Assembly: GCF_002895435.1 (NCBI RefSeq)
Contig: NZ_POYJ01000002.1
Coordinates: 62,001 to 126,000, forward strand
Direction of reading: 5' to 3'
Length of the DNA stretch: 64,000 nt
From: Aquimarina sediminis
Lineage (GTDB): Bacteria > Bacteroidota > Bacteroidia > Flavobacteriales > Flavobacteriaceae
Position 1 is the first letter of the stretch, and each line of letters opens with the position of its first letter. Under the pieces are notes generated by a model, which was not told the DNA's origin, searched no databases, and saw nothing but the letters and a program-made list of their open reading frames with translations. Made by a program: the position numbers and the translations under genes. Positions 1 to 9,777 of the stretch are shown piece by piece.

Positions 1-644
1 AACTCAGAGTCTTTTACTATCAATGCTCCCATAACTACATCACTATGCCCTCCAAGGTATTTGGTTGCACTATGCATTACGATATCGGCACCAAGATCCA
101 AAGGTCTTTGCAAATAAGGAGTTGCAAAAGTATTATCTACAGCTAATAAAAGATTGTGTTTCTTTGATACCGCAGCTACCGCTTTAATATCAATAATATT
201 CATCATTGGATTGGTCGGTGTTTCAACCCATATCAGTTTGGTGTTTTCATTTACATAATCGGATATTTTATCCGCATTTTCCATCCCGATAAAGTGAAAC
301 TTGATTCCAAAACCTTCAAATATTTTGGTAAACAAACGATATGTCCCTCCATACAAATCATTTGTAGAGATTACCTCATCACCAGGTTGTAATAATTTTA
401 CAACGGCATCTATTGCTGCTAACCCTGACCCAAAGGCTAATCCAAATTTTCCATTCTCTATACTTGCAAAAGAATCTTCTAGTGCTTTTCTGGTAGGATT
501 ATGTGTTCTACTATATTCAAATCCTTTATGCCCGCCAGGTGTTGTCTGAGCATAGGTAGAAGTTTGATATATTGGAGGCATAACCGAACCATATGCTGGA
601 TCATGTTGCTGACCTCCATGAATTGTTTTTGTGTTAAATTTCAT
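1..644 (-). CDS. Trans-sulfuration PLP enzyme (cystathionine gamma-synthase/lyase family), 3' end cut by window
   Basis: This is a PLP-dependent enzyme of cysteine/methionine metabolism that makes or cleaves cystathionine in the cytoplasm. Translated from the ATG at 644, the product begins MKFNTKTIHGG and reads through family motifs: YSRTRNPT, the glycine-rich FGSGLAAIDAV, DLYGGTYRLF and VETPTNP. It then reaches SATKYLGGHSD, whose lysine (about residue 194) is the Schiff-base residue. The frame is open from 644 to base 1, about 214 codons of an expected 380 or so. The C-terminal half lies outside the window. Whether it acts as synthase (MetB) or lyase cannot be decided from this part. The next gene is divergent, with about 110 bp between them. 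Confidence 0.93.
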   Translation of the reverse strand, partial: MKFNTKTIHGGQQHDPAYGSVMPPIYQTSTYAQTTPGGHKGFEYSRTHNPTRKALEDSFASIENGKFGLAFGSGLAAIDAVVKLLQPGDEVISTNDLYGGTYRLFTKIFEGFGIKFHFIGMENADKISDYVNENTKLIWVETPTNPMMNIIDIKAVAAVSKKHNLLLAVDNTFATPYLQRPLDLGADIVMHSATKYLGGHSDVVMGALIVKDSE

Positions 645-757
645 CTATTTATTAGTTTTTGACAAGAATAAATTAACTTGCTTGTTTTATGTTAAAAAAC
701 GTAGCAAATGTATGATTTAATTCGCTCTAATCATATTTCATTCAATACCTTTAGTAG

Positions 758-1537
758 ATGATTAACACAAAAACTAACACTATCCCAAAATACATTTTTT
801 TACTTGTCATTTTGTTGGGTTTATATAACTGTAAAGACAGAGAACTTTTTACTTTTGAAAAGAATAGTTTAACAACAGACATGTTATCGGATTGCAGAAA
901 TGAAGATTGCGCTCTATTAGAAATCAACCTACTAAAAATCATTGACGATAATCAAGTAGCACAAAGCATTAATAAAGAAATAGAACGCGTTGCCTGTGAC
1001 ATCCTAAATACTAGTGAATACGAATCAGCATTAACTATTGATAAAGCAATTACTCAATTCAATACTTCGTACCAAAGTATTTTGGAGGAATTTCCGGATG
1101 AAACTATCCCCTATGAAGCCAATATTGATTGCAAACTTGCTTTTCAATGTAAAGATCTGATCTCTGTAGCAATCGATTCATACATGTTTACAGGTGGTGC
1201 ACATGGGTATGGAGGGGTCTCTTATATTAATATCGATACAGAAACAGGAAAACGTCTTCCTAACAAAATGCTATTTGAAAATTCTGATAAGTTTACTGAT
1301 TATATCGAAAAAATATTTAGAGCTCAAAACAAAATCCCTTCAAATGAATCTATCAATAGTACAGGCTTTTTTTTTGAAGATGATGTTTTTAGCCTTCCAA
1401 AAAATATAGGGTTTACAGACAAAGAAGTGGTTCTACACTACAATCAATATGAAATCAGTTCATACGCAGATGGACCGATAGAGCTAAGAATTAAAAAAGA
1501 AGATGTCGCTTCCTTTTTTGCTTATACCATTTTATAA
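758..1537 (+). CDS. DUF3298/DUF4163 (RsiV-like) lipoprotein
   Basis: The product is a 259-residue protein with an N-terminal hydrophobic segment (residues 12-24) ending in a lipobox-like L-Y-N-C with Cys25, so it is probably an envelope lipoprotein. The body fits the DUF4163 plus DUF3298 arrangement of RsiV/PdaC-like proteins. A GGAHGYGGVSYINID stretch (about residues 146-160) is followed by a C-terminal half with the typical F-x-P-x-x-I-G-F-T and Y-x-x-Y-E-I-S-S-Y-A-D-G-P segments. In other bacteria this fold binds lysozyme or acts as a peptidoglycan-related accessory. The role here is unknown. The 3' end overlaps the convergent DinB gene by 6 bp. Confidence 0.75.
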   Translation: MINTKTNTIPKYIFLLVILLGLYNCKDRELFTFEKNSLTTDMLSDCRNEDCALLEINLLKIIDDNQVAQSINKEIERVACDILNTSEYESALTIDKAITQFNTSYQSILEEFPDETIPYEANIDCKLAFQCKDLISVAIDSYMFTGGAHGYGGVSYINIDTETGKRLPNKMLFENSDKFTDYIEKIFRAQNKIPSNESINSTGFFFEDDVFSLPKNIGFTDKEVVLHYNQYEISSYADGPIELRIKKEDVASFFAYTIL

Positions 1538-1987
1538 TGATTTTTTGAGCGCTAGAATATACCCTAGATGAATTCCTTCATGAAAATTATTAAAATTCAT
1601 TGCATCATCAACAGATTTTAAAACAAACCCCGTACTTGTTTCATAGTCGCTATAACTTTGAAATATGGCATCTCCCATATCTTTTTCTGTTTTATCTAAT
1701 GTAGTAAACAACAACTCTTTTATCATTTTGACCTCTTCAATCGTAACTGGTCTTTCTGTTTTTGTACCTTTTTTATACAAATTAACCATTTCATCATCAA
1801 TCATCATAGGTAATCCACTTAGCTTATACACCAATAATTGCTGAGTTACCACAACATGTGCTATATTCCAGATTAAGTTATTTTTGAACCCCTCAGGAAC
1901 AATATTAAGTTGTTCTAAAGAATAATTATCCAGTATTTTTTCTAACATTTTTCTATTAACACGAGTAATTGTAAGAGAATTTTGCAT
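1532..1987 (-). CDS. DinB superfamily protein
   Basis: A 151-residue, four-helix DinB/YfiT-type protein without a signal peptide, so cytoplasmic. The three histidines that form the metal site in this superfamily are visible: His44 (WNIAHVV), His136 and His140 (FHEGIHLGY). Members are often thiol- or bacillithiol-dependent transferases, but the substrate of this one cannot be told. It overlaps the 3' end of the lipoprotein gene tail to tail by 6 bp, which leaves no room for a classical terminator between them. A second DinB-family protein with a signal peptide is encoded at 28897-29412. Confidence 0.8.
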   Translation of the reverse strand: MQNSLTITRVNRKMLEKILDNYSLEQLNIVPEGFKNNLIWNIAHVVVTQQLLVYKLSGLPMMIDDEMVNLYKKGTKTERPVTIEEVKMIKELLFTTLDKTEKDMGDAIFQSYSDYETSTGFVLKSVDDAMNFNNFHEGIHLGYILALKKSL

Positions 1988-2166
1988 GGTATTTATCTAT
2001 TATTTTTTTTGCTTTTCAAAGGTGGGATAAAAATCGTCAATAATGATGTTGTTTAACAACAACTTTAGTTTTTTAATTCATTTCATAATTTTTAGCCAAA
2101 AGTATCAGTTTTAATTGTGAAATGATTTTCCTTTGCGGTGATTTTGAAACTAAAAAATAATCAGCT

Positions 2167-2514
2167 GTGAAAAAGATTTATCATTTATCTACCTGCGATA
2201 CTTGTAAACGTATTTTAAAAGAATTAAACCCTCCTTCAGAATTTATTTTACAAGATATCAAAACCGAGGCAATTACTTCTGAGCAAATCGAAGAAATGCA
2301 TAATCTATCAGGAAGCTATGAAGTTCTATTTAGCAAAAGAGCCCGATTATATAAAGAAAGAGATCTTAAAAATCAGAACCTATCTGAAAAGGATTATAAA
2401 GAGCTTATTCTTGAACATTACACATTTTTGAAACGCCCGGTTATTCTGATTGATAATCAAATTTTTATTGGTAATGCTAAAAAAACAGTAGAAGCGGCTA
2501 AATTGGAAATGTAA
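2167..2514 (+). CDS. ArsC/Spx-family thioredoxin-fold protein
   Basis: A 115-residue protein of the ArsC/Spx/YffB family. It starts with the short beta strand KKIYHLSTCDTCKR that carries the C-x-x-C pair (Cys10, Cys13) used as redox or arsenate-reducing cysteines. The C-terminal part has the family's L-K-R-P-V-I-L-I-D strand and I-G-N-A loop. The start is a GTG. True arsenate reductase and YffB-like reductase cannot be separated by eye, and there is no arsenic-resistance gene nearby. The EamA transporter gene starts 3 bp after the stop, so the two are almost certainly co-transcribed. Confidence 0.8.
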   Translation: MKKIYHLSTCDTCKRILKELNPPSEFILQDIKTEAITSEQIEEMHNLSGSYEVLFSKRARLYKERDLKNQNLSEKDYKELILEHYTFLKRPVILIDNQIFIGNAKKTVEAAKLEM

Positions 2515-2517
2515 TTA

Positions 2518-3411
2518 ATGAGTAAAAGAACTTTAGCGTTTATCGCGGCAAGTTTTGTAGCCATATTTTATGGAGCAAATTATACCATTGCCAAAGATGT
2601 AATGCCTCACTACGTACAACCTTTTGGGTTTATAGTTCTTAGGATTCTAGGAGCTACTATTCTATTTTGGGGAATTAGTTTTTTTGGTCCAAAAGAAAAG
2701 ATAGCTCGAAAAGATTTTACTAGAATCGCTGCTGCGGCACTATTTGGTGTAGGGATAAACATGCTAGCTTTTTTTGAAGGACTAAACCTTACTTCTCCTA
2801 TTAGTGCATCGGTTTTGATGGTTACCTCGCCTATTATTGTACTAATTCTGGCGGTAGTTTTTCTAAAAGAAAAACTACGTATTTTAAAAGTACTAGGAGT
2901 CTTAATTGGGTTGTCTGGGGCTCTTCTTATTATTCTTTATGGGACAGGTAACTCAACGACCTCCACAAATCCAACTTTAGGAAATTTTTTAATCTTTATT
3001 AACGCCGCCTCATATGCGTGTTACATTATTATAGTGAAAAAAATTACACAAAAGTACCACCCATTTACTTTTATGAAATGGATGTATACTATCGGTTTTC
3101 TGTTTGTCTTGCCTTTTGGATATTCACAACTATTAGAAGTCCAACCTAGTTTGATCCCTCTAGAAGGATATTTAAAAATTGGTTACGTCGTCTTATTTGC
3201 CACTTTTGGCACTTATGTCCTAAATATTTTTGCTATTAAAGAACTAAAGCCTACGACTGTAGCTGTTTTTATCTATCTACAACCTCTGTTAGCATCTATA
3301 TTTGCTATCGGTTTAGGAAAAGACACCTTGGATATTATTAAAGTTACGGCTACATTATTGATTTTTGCCGGAGTATATCTGGTAACAAAAAAACCAAAAA
3401 CATTACACTAA
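2518..3411 (+). CDS. EamA/DMT-family inner-membrane transporter
   Basis: A 297-residue integral membrane protein with about ten hydrophobic helices in two homologous halves, the EamA (RhaT/DMT) layout. It starts directly after the ArsC-like gene. The N-terminal half has the family pattern around F-Y-G-A-N-Y-T-I-A-K and S-V-L-M-V-T-S-P-I-I-V. The second half repeats it (A-V-F-I-Y-L-Q-P-L-L-A-S-I-F-A). DMT proteins export metabolites or amino acids. The substrate here is unknown. The 3' end overlaps the convergent thioesterase gene by 9 bp. Confidence 0.88.
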   Translation: MSKRTLAFIAASFVAIFYGANYTIAKDVMPHYVQPFGFIVLRILGATILFWGISFFGPKEKIARKDFTRIAAAALFGVGINMLAFFEGLNLTSPISASVLMVTSPIIVLILAVVFLKEKLRILKVLGVLIGLSGALLIILYGTGNSTTSTNPTLGNFLIFINAASYACYIIIVKKITQKYHPFTFMKWMYTIGFLFVLPFGYSQLLEVQPSLIPLEGYLKIGYVVLFATFGTYVLNIFAIKELKPTTVAVFIYLQPLLASIFAIGLGKDTLDIIKVTATLLIFAGVYLVTKKPKTLH

Positions 3412-3879
3412 ATCGGTAGGAGTTTTAGCGAATTTCCTGGTATCTTCTTTGGTCAACACTTTAAAATCATCAGGGCGTTCTACCGTATCCATCAATTGAT
3501 GTATTTCTTTAGGTAGTGCAATTAATTTTCGAGTGTTTAAATCCATCCAGGCACCCATCATCTCGCATTGGGCAAAATTTCTACCTTTATGATCATAGTA
3601 GTTATGTCTGAATTCAAAAAACTTACCATCTTCACTTAATCCCGAAATCTCTAAAGAAACTTTTACTGGTCTACCATAAAAAACTTCCTTAAAATAATAG
3701 ATATGTTCATAAAACACTACTGGACCAATATTAAACTTACCTAATAAACGTTGATCAAAACCTTTTTCTGACAAAAATGACATTCTAGTATGCGCAGCAA
3801 ATTCTATATATGCCTTATTTGCCAAATGACGATTCGCGTCAATATCATTCCATCTGATTTCGAAATCTTTTAAATACAT
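3403..3879 (-). CDS. 4HBT (hotdog-fold) acyl-CoA thioesterase
   Basis: A cytoplasmic hotdog-fold protein of about 158 residues that hydrolyses acyl-CoA thioesters. The N-terminus MYLKDFEIRWNDIDANRHLANKAY carries the family's catalytic region, with the acidic residue of W-N-D-I-D and the H-x-A-N-K turn. The ATG at 3879 is preferred over the in-frame ATG at 3915: it gives the normal family start, and an AAGGAAA Shine-Dalgarno-like sequence lies just before it. It ends inside the tail of the convergent EamA gene. The likely role is in fatty-acid or aromatic acyl-CoA turnover, with no operon partner to narrow it. Confidence 0.85.
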   Translation of the reverse strand: MYLKDFEIRWNDIDANRHLANKAYIEFAAHTRMSFLSEKGFDQRLLGKFNIGPVVFYEHIYYFKEVFYGRPVKVSLEISGLSEDGKFFEFRHNYYDHKGRNFAQCEMMGAWMDLNTRKLIALPKEIHQLMDTVERPDDFKVLTKEDTRKFAKTPTDLV

Positions 3880-4060
3880 GTTTCCTTTTTTTTGAAAAAC
3901 AAAAATACAAAACATTCACTATGCGCGCATAATAGATAAAAATTAAATATATATCTTTAGCTATCCATAAACTATGTCGAGATCTATACCAAACTTCAAA
4001 ATATGAGCGCCAATTAAGGTTTTGAAAATGTAATGGATCTTCATACTAAAAAAACAATTA

Positions 4061-5062
4061 ATGTACATCAAACGAAATATTAGTTGGGGGCTTATTCTCA
4101 GGTTTGCCTGGAAGAATATTGTTTTCTTTACATTCTATACCGCAAGTATTTTTTCAATGTATCATTTTACCAGTTGGAAATTTATAGATATCCCTTTTCA
4201 ACCTCTTACTGTAATAGGCGTTGCTGTTGCTTTTTATATTGGTTTCAAAAACAGTCAAAGTTATGATCGATTCTGGGAAGCCCGTAAAATATGGGGAGGA
4301 ATTGTGAATTCTTCTAGAACTTGGGCTAATCAGGTGTTATGCTTGGTTGAAGATGATCAAAAAACAAAACAAATTCTTATTTATCGACATATAGCATGGA
4401 TCAATGCATTAAGAATTCAACTTAGACAACCTTCATCTTTTAGTCTTAGGGAAAATAATGCTGTAGAAGGTCTTTTTAAAAAACATGGTGAACAAACTCC
4501 TGCATGTGATGCCAGTAAAAAGTTTATTTCTGAAGAAGAATATAATGACCTTTTGCTGCGAAAAAACCCTGCAACTCATTTAGTAAAAAATCAGGGACTA
4601 CATCTAAAACAGCTTCTAAATCAAAATAAGCTCACAGAATTCGACAAACAGCTTTTTCATAATACATTAGAGGAGTTCTATACCTTACAAGGAAAATGTG
4701 AACGTATTAAAAACACTCCTTTTCCCAGACAATATGCGTATTTTAGCACACTGTTTACCTGGATTTTTCTTCTTTTACTACCTTTTGGGCTACTTAATGT
4801 TTTTGAAAGTAAGTTAAATGAAATAACAAGTGGTATTGAACAATGGTTTATTTTTTTAATGATACCCCTGTCTGTTCTAATAAGTTGGATTTTCTTTACT
4901 ATGGAAAAAATTGGAAGCAATAGTGAAGATCCCTTTGAAGGCAGAATCAATGATGTTCCAATGACAGCTCTATGCAAAACAATAGAAATTGATCTGCGTG
5001 ATATGCTAGAAGAAAAAGATTTGCCAGAAAAAGAACAACCAAAAGATAACATATTATATTAA
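4061..5062 (+). CDS. Bestrophin family (UPF0187) anion channel
   Basis: A 333-residue membrane protein of the bacterial bestrophin family, which form pentameric chloride or cation channels in the inner membrane. Recognisable features are the N-terminal helix with FAWKNIVFFTFYTAS, the conserved P-F-Q-P-L-T-V-I-G segment lining the pore, and the highly conserved S-Q-S-Y-D-R-F-W-E-A-R-K-x-W-G-G block (about residues 69-84). Further hydrophobic helices lie at about 225-245 and 262-282. The C-terminal D-P-F-E-G-R-I-N-D-V-P-M-T motif is also typical. The stop codon overlaps the next start (TAATG), showing translational coupling to the hydrolase downstream. Confidence 0.9.
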   Translation: MYIKRNISWGLILRFAWKNIVFFTFYTASIFSMYHFTSWKFIDIPFQPLTVIGVAVAFYIGFKNSQSYDRFWEARKIWGGIVNSSRTWANQVLCLVEDDQKTKQILIYRHIAWINALRIQLRQPSSFSLRENNAVEGLFKKHGEQTPACDASKKFISEEEYNDLLLRKNPATHLVKNQGLHLKQLLNQNKLTEFDKQLFHNTLEEFYTLQGKCERIKNTPFPRQYAYFSTLFTWIFLLLLPFGLLNVFESKLNEITSGIEQWFIFLMIPLSVLISWIFFTMEKIGSNSEDPFEGRINDVPMTALCKTIEIDLRDMLEEKDLPEKEQPKDNILY

Positions 5063-6030
5063 TGCCAATAATACAATCTCCCTACACCCCACCCTTTTTT
5101 TTCAGAAACGGTCATGTATCTACTATTTATCCAAATTTATTAAGAAAAGTAAAAGGGATATCCCAAAAAAGAGAACGAGTTGAACTAGATGATGGAGATT
5201 TTATAGATTTAGATTGGAGTTACTCTCCTGAATCTAAGACTAAAAAATTAGCAGTTATCATCCATGGACTCGAGGGAAATGGACAGCGACAATATGTTCT
5301 TGGGCTAGCAAAATATCTAAATTATAATCATTGGGATTCTGTGGCTATCAATCTTAGAAATTGCAGCGGAGAGGTAAATCGCCTTTATAAATCTTATAAT
5401 GCAGGTGCAAGCGATGACTTAGATCTTATTATCAAACATGTCTTAGCAAAATATGACTACACCAACATTTCTATATGTGGGTTTAGTCTCGGAGGTAATT
5501 TATTACTAAAATACTTAGGAGAAGGCAGAACGATAGCCCCCGAAGTGAGAACCGCGATGGCTGTTTCTGTTCCTTGTGATTTGTATGACTCACTCGCTGA
5601 AATCAATAAACCTCAAAATTACATCTATCAAAAGCGTTTTCTTAGACACCTAAAGGCTAAATTATTTGATCGACAGTCATTATTTGCCGACATCATAAGC
5701 ACCTCAGATATCAAAGCTTGTAAATCCCTTATAGATATCGACAATCTGTATACAAGCAGAGCTCATGGCTATAAAGATGCTATGGATTATTATTCTAAAT
5801 GTAGTAGTAAACAATTCCTAAAAGAGATACAAGTTCCTACACTCGTTCTTAGTGCAAAAAATGATTCCTTCCTAGGAAATCTTTGCTACCCAATAGAAGA
5901 AGCCAAGGCTAATTCTAATCTATTTTTGGAAATTCCAAATTATGGTGGACATGTCGGGTTTTATCTTCCGTACCAAACCTATTATAATGAACAGAGAGCA
6001 TTGGAGTTTTTTGAAGAAATGAGTTTATAG
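5062..6030 (+). CDS. YheT-like alpha/beta hydrolase
   Basis: A 322-residue cytoplasmic alpha/beta-hydrolase of the YheT/ABHD1-3 type. Family marks are the N-terminal F-F-R-N-G-H-V-S-T-I-Y-P segment, the oxyanion-hole H-G-L-E-G-N, N-L-R-N-C-S-G-E, the nucleophile elbow G-F-S-L-G-G-N (serine nucleophile), the acid region around S-A-K-N-D-S-F, and the catalytic histidine in Y-G-G-H-V-G-F near the C-terminus. Relatives hydrolyse short-chain esters or act on lipids. The physiological substrate is unknown. Its ATG shares one base with the bestrophin stop codon. Confidence 0.87.
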   Translation: MPIIQSPYTPPFFFRNGHVSTIYPNLLRKVKGISQKRERVELDDGDFIDLDWSYSPESKTKKLAVIIHGLEGNGQRQYVLGLAKYLNYNHWDSVAINLRNCSGEVNRLYKSYNAGASDDLDLIIKHVLAKYDYTNISICGFSLGGNLLLKYLGEGRTIAPEVRTAMAVSVPCDLYDSLAEINKPQNYIYQKRFLRHLKAKLFDRQSLFADIISTSDIKACKSLIDIDNLYTSRAHGYKDAMDYYSKCSSKQFLKEIQVPTLVLSAKNDSFLGNLCYPIEEAKANSNLFLEIPNYGGHVGFYLPYQTYYNEQRALEFFEEMSL

Positions 6031-6237
6031 CATAAAACTAAAGACAGTTTTTTCTTACATAAGAATAATTCTAAACGAATGTAAAGCCCACGTTAAGTAT
6101 TTGTTAATGTTTTATGACATGATTTTACACCACTTAATCGAAAAACTTTTTTTTATTGCGAATGTTTTAAGAATTTTGAGTGTTTTCTAATAATTTTTTA
6201 AGAAAACAAGGCTAACACTAACTCAAATATAACAAAA

Positions 6238-9200
6238 ATGAAAAAAAGCTACCAAAGCCCAATTTCTTCATTGGGTTTTACTAGCAAAGTGGCTCCTGTA
6301 ATGAGCACTTTTGCTTTTATCACTATGGTTCTGTTATCATCTGGTCTTTATGCTCAGAATGTTCAACAAAAACAAAAAATTTCACAACAAAGTAATCTAA
6401 CAAAATTAAACCAATTGCAATCTGTATATGCAAACAAAGCTGCATTACAAAAACAGGAAGCAATACAAGCTGCCAAACAAAATGGATGGTCAGTTAAAAT
6501 GAATTCTAATGGAAACTATTCTGAATTGCAAAAAGTAGTTACCTATGGCAATAAGAGCTATCCGATTTATTATACTACCAGCAATGTTGCTGCTGCAAAA
6601 TCGACCAGAACAAATCACATTAATAGTGGTGGATCTTTAGGATTAAGCCTAGATGGTCAGAATATGACTGCATATGTCTGGGATGGGGGTCATGCCAGAG
6701 CATCCCATCAAGAGTATGATGGTCCAGGAGGAAGCAATAGAGTTACTATCGAAGATGCAGGTTCTGAAGGAGGTTTAGATCTTAATTTCCACGCTGCTCA
6801 CGTAACAGGAACCATTATGGCTTCTGGAGTTCAAGCCAACGCCAAAGGAATGGCATCTCATGCAAAAGTTAAGGGGTATAAATGGAGCAACGATGCTGCA
6901 GAAGCTACTACAGCTGCTGCAAACGGAATGTTAATCTCTAACCACTCCTATGGGTTTAGAGGTGATTTGGTACCGGATCATTATTTTGGAGGGTATATTG
7001 ACGAATCAAGAGCTTGGGACGAAATCATGTATAATGCTCCGTTCTATCTAATGGTAGTTGCTGCGGGTAATGATGGTAATCAAAACTCTTACAATGGGCA
7101 ACCACTAGATGGAAACTCGTCTTATGATAAACTTACAGGGCATTCTACTTCTAAAAACAACTTGGTTGTTGCCAATGCTCAAGATGCTAATGTGAGTAGT
7201 AATGGTAATTTAAATAGTGTTACTATAAACAGTAGTAGTAGTGAAGGACCAACTGATGATTATAGAATCAAACCAGATATTACTGGTAATGGTACAGGTG
7301 TATACTCTACATATGCAAGTAGTGATACTGCATATAATAGTATTACTGGTACTTCTATGGCTTCTCCTAATGTAACAGGTTCTCTTTTATTATTACAACA
7401 ACACTATAACAATATCAATTCAAACTTTATGAAGGCAGCTACCTTAAAAGGTGTAGCATTACATACTGCAGATGATATTGGACCTTCTGGACCAGATGTG
7501 GTTCACGGATGGGGGTTATTAAATGCTAAAGCTGCTGCAGAAGCAATTACTAATGCAGGAAGTGCTTCAAAAATAGAAGAGTTAACCCTAACTAGTGGTC
7601 AAACATATACTATTACAGTGGACTCTGATGGAACTAATCCGTTAATTGCTTCTATCTCATGGACAGACAGACCAGGTACTGCCAATACATTAGTTAATTC
7701 TAATACTCCAGTACTAGTAAATGACTTAGACATTAGAGTATCTAAAGGATCAACTGTTTACAGCCCTTATAAATTAACAAGTATTACTACTAATGCTACT
7801 GGAGACAATACTGTAGATCCATATGAAAGAGTTGACGTTGCCAATGCATCAGGAACTTATACAATTACAGTTACAAATAAAGGATCATTAACCGGAGGAA
7901 GTCAAAACTTCTCTCTTATTGTTACTGGATTAACAGGCACTACAACACCATGTGTGGCGACAGTACCAACTGGTGTAAATTCTTCTAATGTTGCAGCAAC
8001 CTCTGCTACCATTGGATGGACTGCTGTTCCTTCTGCAACATATGATTTAAGATATCGTCAAACAGGAACTACCTCTTGGACAACGGTTTCTGTAAACGGA
8101 ACTTCTCATAATATTACTGGATTATCAGCTAGCACCGGATACGAAGCTCAGGTAAGAAGTAAATGTACAGATGGTTCAACGTCTAACTATAGTGGTTCTG
8201 TAAACTTTACGACTACAAACGTCCAGTTAAACTATTGTGATTCTAACGGTAGAAATACCTCTGATGAATACATAAGTAAAGTTATGTTAGGAACTATAAA
8301 TAACTCATCTACAGCTGGTACAGGTGGATATAGCGATTTTACTTCAAAATCTACTGATCTGGCAAAAGGAAGTTCGAATACAATTACCATAACACCTACA
8401 TGGACAGGAACTGTTTATAATGAAGGGTATTCGGTATGGATTGATTATAACCAAGATGGTGATTTTGCTGATGCAGGAGAACAAGTTTGGACTAAAGCTG
8501 CATCAAAAACTACTCCGGTAAGTGGTAGTTTTACAGTACCCGCAACAGCAACAGACGGAAGTACAAGAATGAGAGTTTCTATGAAATATAATGGAATTCC
8601 TACTCCTTGTGAATCTTTCTCTTATGGTGAGGTAGAAGATTATACCGTAGTGATCGGTGGATCAGGTGGCGGAGACACTCAGGCACCTTCTGTACCTACA
8701 GGATTAGCTGCGTCAAATGTTGCACAAACTACATTAACCCTATCTTGGAACGCTTCTACAGATAATGTTGGAGTAACTGGATATGATGTATATCAAGGAA
8801 ATACTAATCTTGGATCTGTTACAGGAACTACAACAAATATTACTGGTTTAACAGCTAGTACAGCATATCAATTTAGTGTAAAAGCTAAAGATGCTGCCGG
8901 GAACGAATCTGCTGCTAGTGCAACGTTAAATGTAACTACTGCAGGGATACCAAGTACTTTTGATGTTAAACTTCGTATTACATTTGATAGATACCCTGAA
9001 GAAACAAGCTGGGAGATCAAAAATTCTAACAATCAAGTAGTACACTCAGGAGGAACTTATGGATCTCAACCAGATAACTCTACTCTTAATATCACTAAGA
9101 CACTAGATGCAGGTTGTTATACCTTAGTGTTTAAGGATTCATACGGAGATGGGATTTGCTGTAGATACGGTAATGGTTCTTATGAGTTAACCGACGTTGC

Positions 9201-9555
9201 TTCGGGTACTTCACTTGCTTCTGGAGGATCTTTTACAACACAAGACACTAAAAACTTCTGTGTTGGTACAAGCACTAATCAATTCAACAGTGTTAACAAT
9301 GACACCAATGCAATAACAGATATAAGAAACTCTGAATTTGTTATCTACCCTAGTCCTGCAAAAAGTTTCATAATGATTCAAATGAATGATGCTAATAATT
9401 CTACATATAGAATCGTTAATCAAATTGGTCAGGAAGTAAGAAAAGGTAATGTTTCTGCAAACAAAATAGAATTAAATGAACTACCAGCTGGAATGTACTT
9501 TATTTCGGTTACGTCGGATCAAAAAACTCTGACAAAAAGGTTTATCAAACAATAA
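6238..9555 (+). CDS. Secreted S8 (subtilisin-like) serine protease with FN3-GEVED-FN3 modules and T9SS sorting domain
   Basis: An 1105-residue extracellular protease. The order is: a signal peptide (about residues 1-40, with an unusually long polar start); the S8 catalytic domain with Asp149 (VWDGGH), His188 (HAAHVTGT), oxyanion Asn278 (AAGNDG) and Ser373 (GTSMASP); a beta-rich P-domain-like region (about 440-565); FN3 (about 570-660); GEVED domain (about 665-807); FN3 (about 815-901); a cysteine-containing CUB-like domain with Y-G-D-G-I-C-C (about 907-1009); and a type A T9SS C-terminal sorting domain (about 1030-1105, IYPSPAKSF to TKRFIKQ). It is expected to be exported by Sec and then T9SS to degrade environmental protein. 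A strong terminator follows. Its FN3, GEVED, CUB-like and sorting modules recur in the genes at 11745 and 20969. Confidence 0.93.
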   Translation: MKKSYQSPISSLGFTSKVAPVMSTFAFITMVLLSSGLYAQNVQQKQKISQQSNLTKLNQLQSVYANKAALQKQEAIQAAKQNGWSVKMNSNGNYSELQKVVTYGNKSYPIYYTTSNVAAAKSTRTNHINSGGSLGLSLDGQNMTAYVWDGGHARASHQEYDGPGGSNRVTIEDAGSEGGLDLNFHAAHVTGTIMASGVQANAKGMASHAKVKGYKWSNDAAEATTAAANGMLISNHSYGFRGDLVPDHYFGGYIDESRAWDEIMYNAPFYLMVVAAGNDGNQNSYNGQPLDGNSSYDKLTGHSTSKNNLVVANAQDANVSSNGNLNSVTINSSSSEGPTDDYRIKPDITGNGTGVYSTYASSDTAYNSITGTSMASPNVTGSLLLLQQHYNNINSNFMKAATLKGVALHTADDIGPSGPDVVHGWGLLNAKAAAEAITNAGSASKIEELTLTSGQTYTITVDSDGTNPLIASISWTDRPGTANTLVNSNTPVLVNDLDIRVSKGSTVYSPYKLTSITTNATGDNTVDPYERVDVANASGTYTITVTNKGSLTGGSQNFSLIVTGLTGTTTPCVATVPTGVNSSNVAATSATIGWTAVPSATYDLRYRQTGTTSWTTVSVNGTSHNITGLSASTGYEAQVRSKCTDGSTSNYSGSVNFTTTNVQLNYCDSNGRNTSDEYISKVMLGTINNSSTAGTGGYSDFTSKSTDLAKGSSNTITITPTWTGTVYNEGYSVWIDYNQDGDFADAGEQVWTKAASKTTPVSGSFTVPATATDGSTRMRVSMKYNGIPTPCESFSYGEVEDYTVVIGGSGGGDTQAPSVPTGLAASNVAQTTLTLSWNASTDNVGVTGYDVYQGNTNLGSVTGTTTNITGLTASTAYQFSVKAKDAAGNESAASATLNVTTAGIPSTFDVKLRITFDRYPEETSWEIKNSNNQVVHSGGTYGSQPDNSTLNITKTLDAGCYTLVFKDSYGDGICCRYGNGSYELTDVASGTSLASGGSFTTQDTKNFCVGTSTNQFNSVNNDTNAITDIRNSEFVIYPSPAKSFIMIQMNDANNSTYRIVNQIGQEVRKGNVSANKIELNELPAGMYFISVTSDQKTLTKRFIKQ

Positions 9556-9576
9556 AACAAAATCAATAGATTTTAT

Positions 9577-9611
9577 AAACCCCGAAACTAATTGTTTCGG
9601 GGTTTCTTTTT
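9577..9611 (+). terminator. Rho-independent terminator after the S8 protease gene
   Basis: A perfect 12-bp stem, AAACCCCGAAAC at 9577-9588 against GTTTCGGGGTTT at 9594-9605, has a 5-base loop and is followed by a T-rich tail. It lies 21 bases after the protease stop codon. Confidence 0.93.
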
Positions 9612-9777
9612 GAAATATATCTCCTTAAAAGCATATTCAAAACTAACTGTTCACTTATTCGAAAAAAATAGACCGGTTAAATTGAGTAAAACAGTTTCGA
9701 TACTACACATATTTAAAAAAGTATTGTTACCTTGTTTTTAATATATTTATGAGAGTTCTTGCAATTAAATCTTCGTA

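Noticed and set aside
4678..5052. 124-codon minus-strand frame
   Set aside because: Shadow of the bestrophin gene; serine- and isoleucine-rich with no motif.
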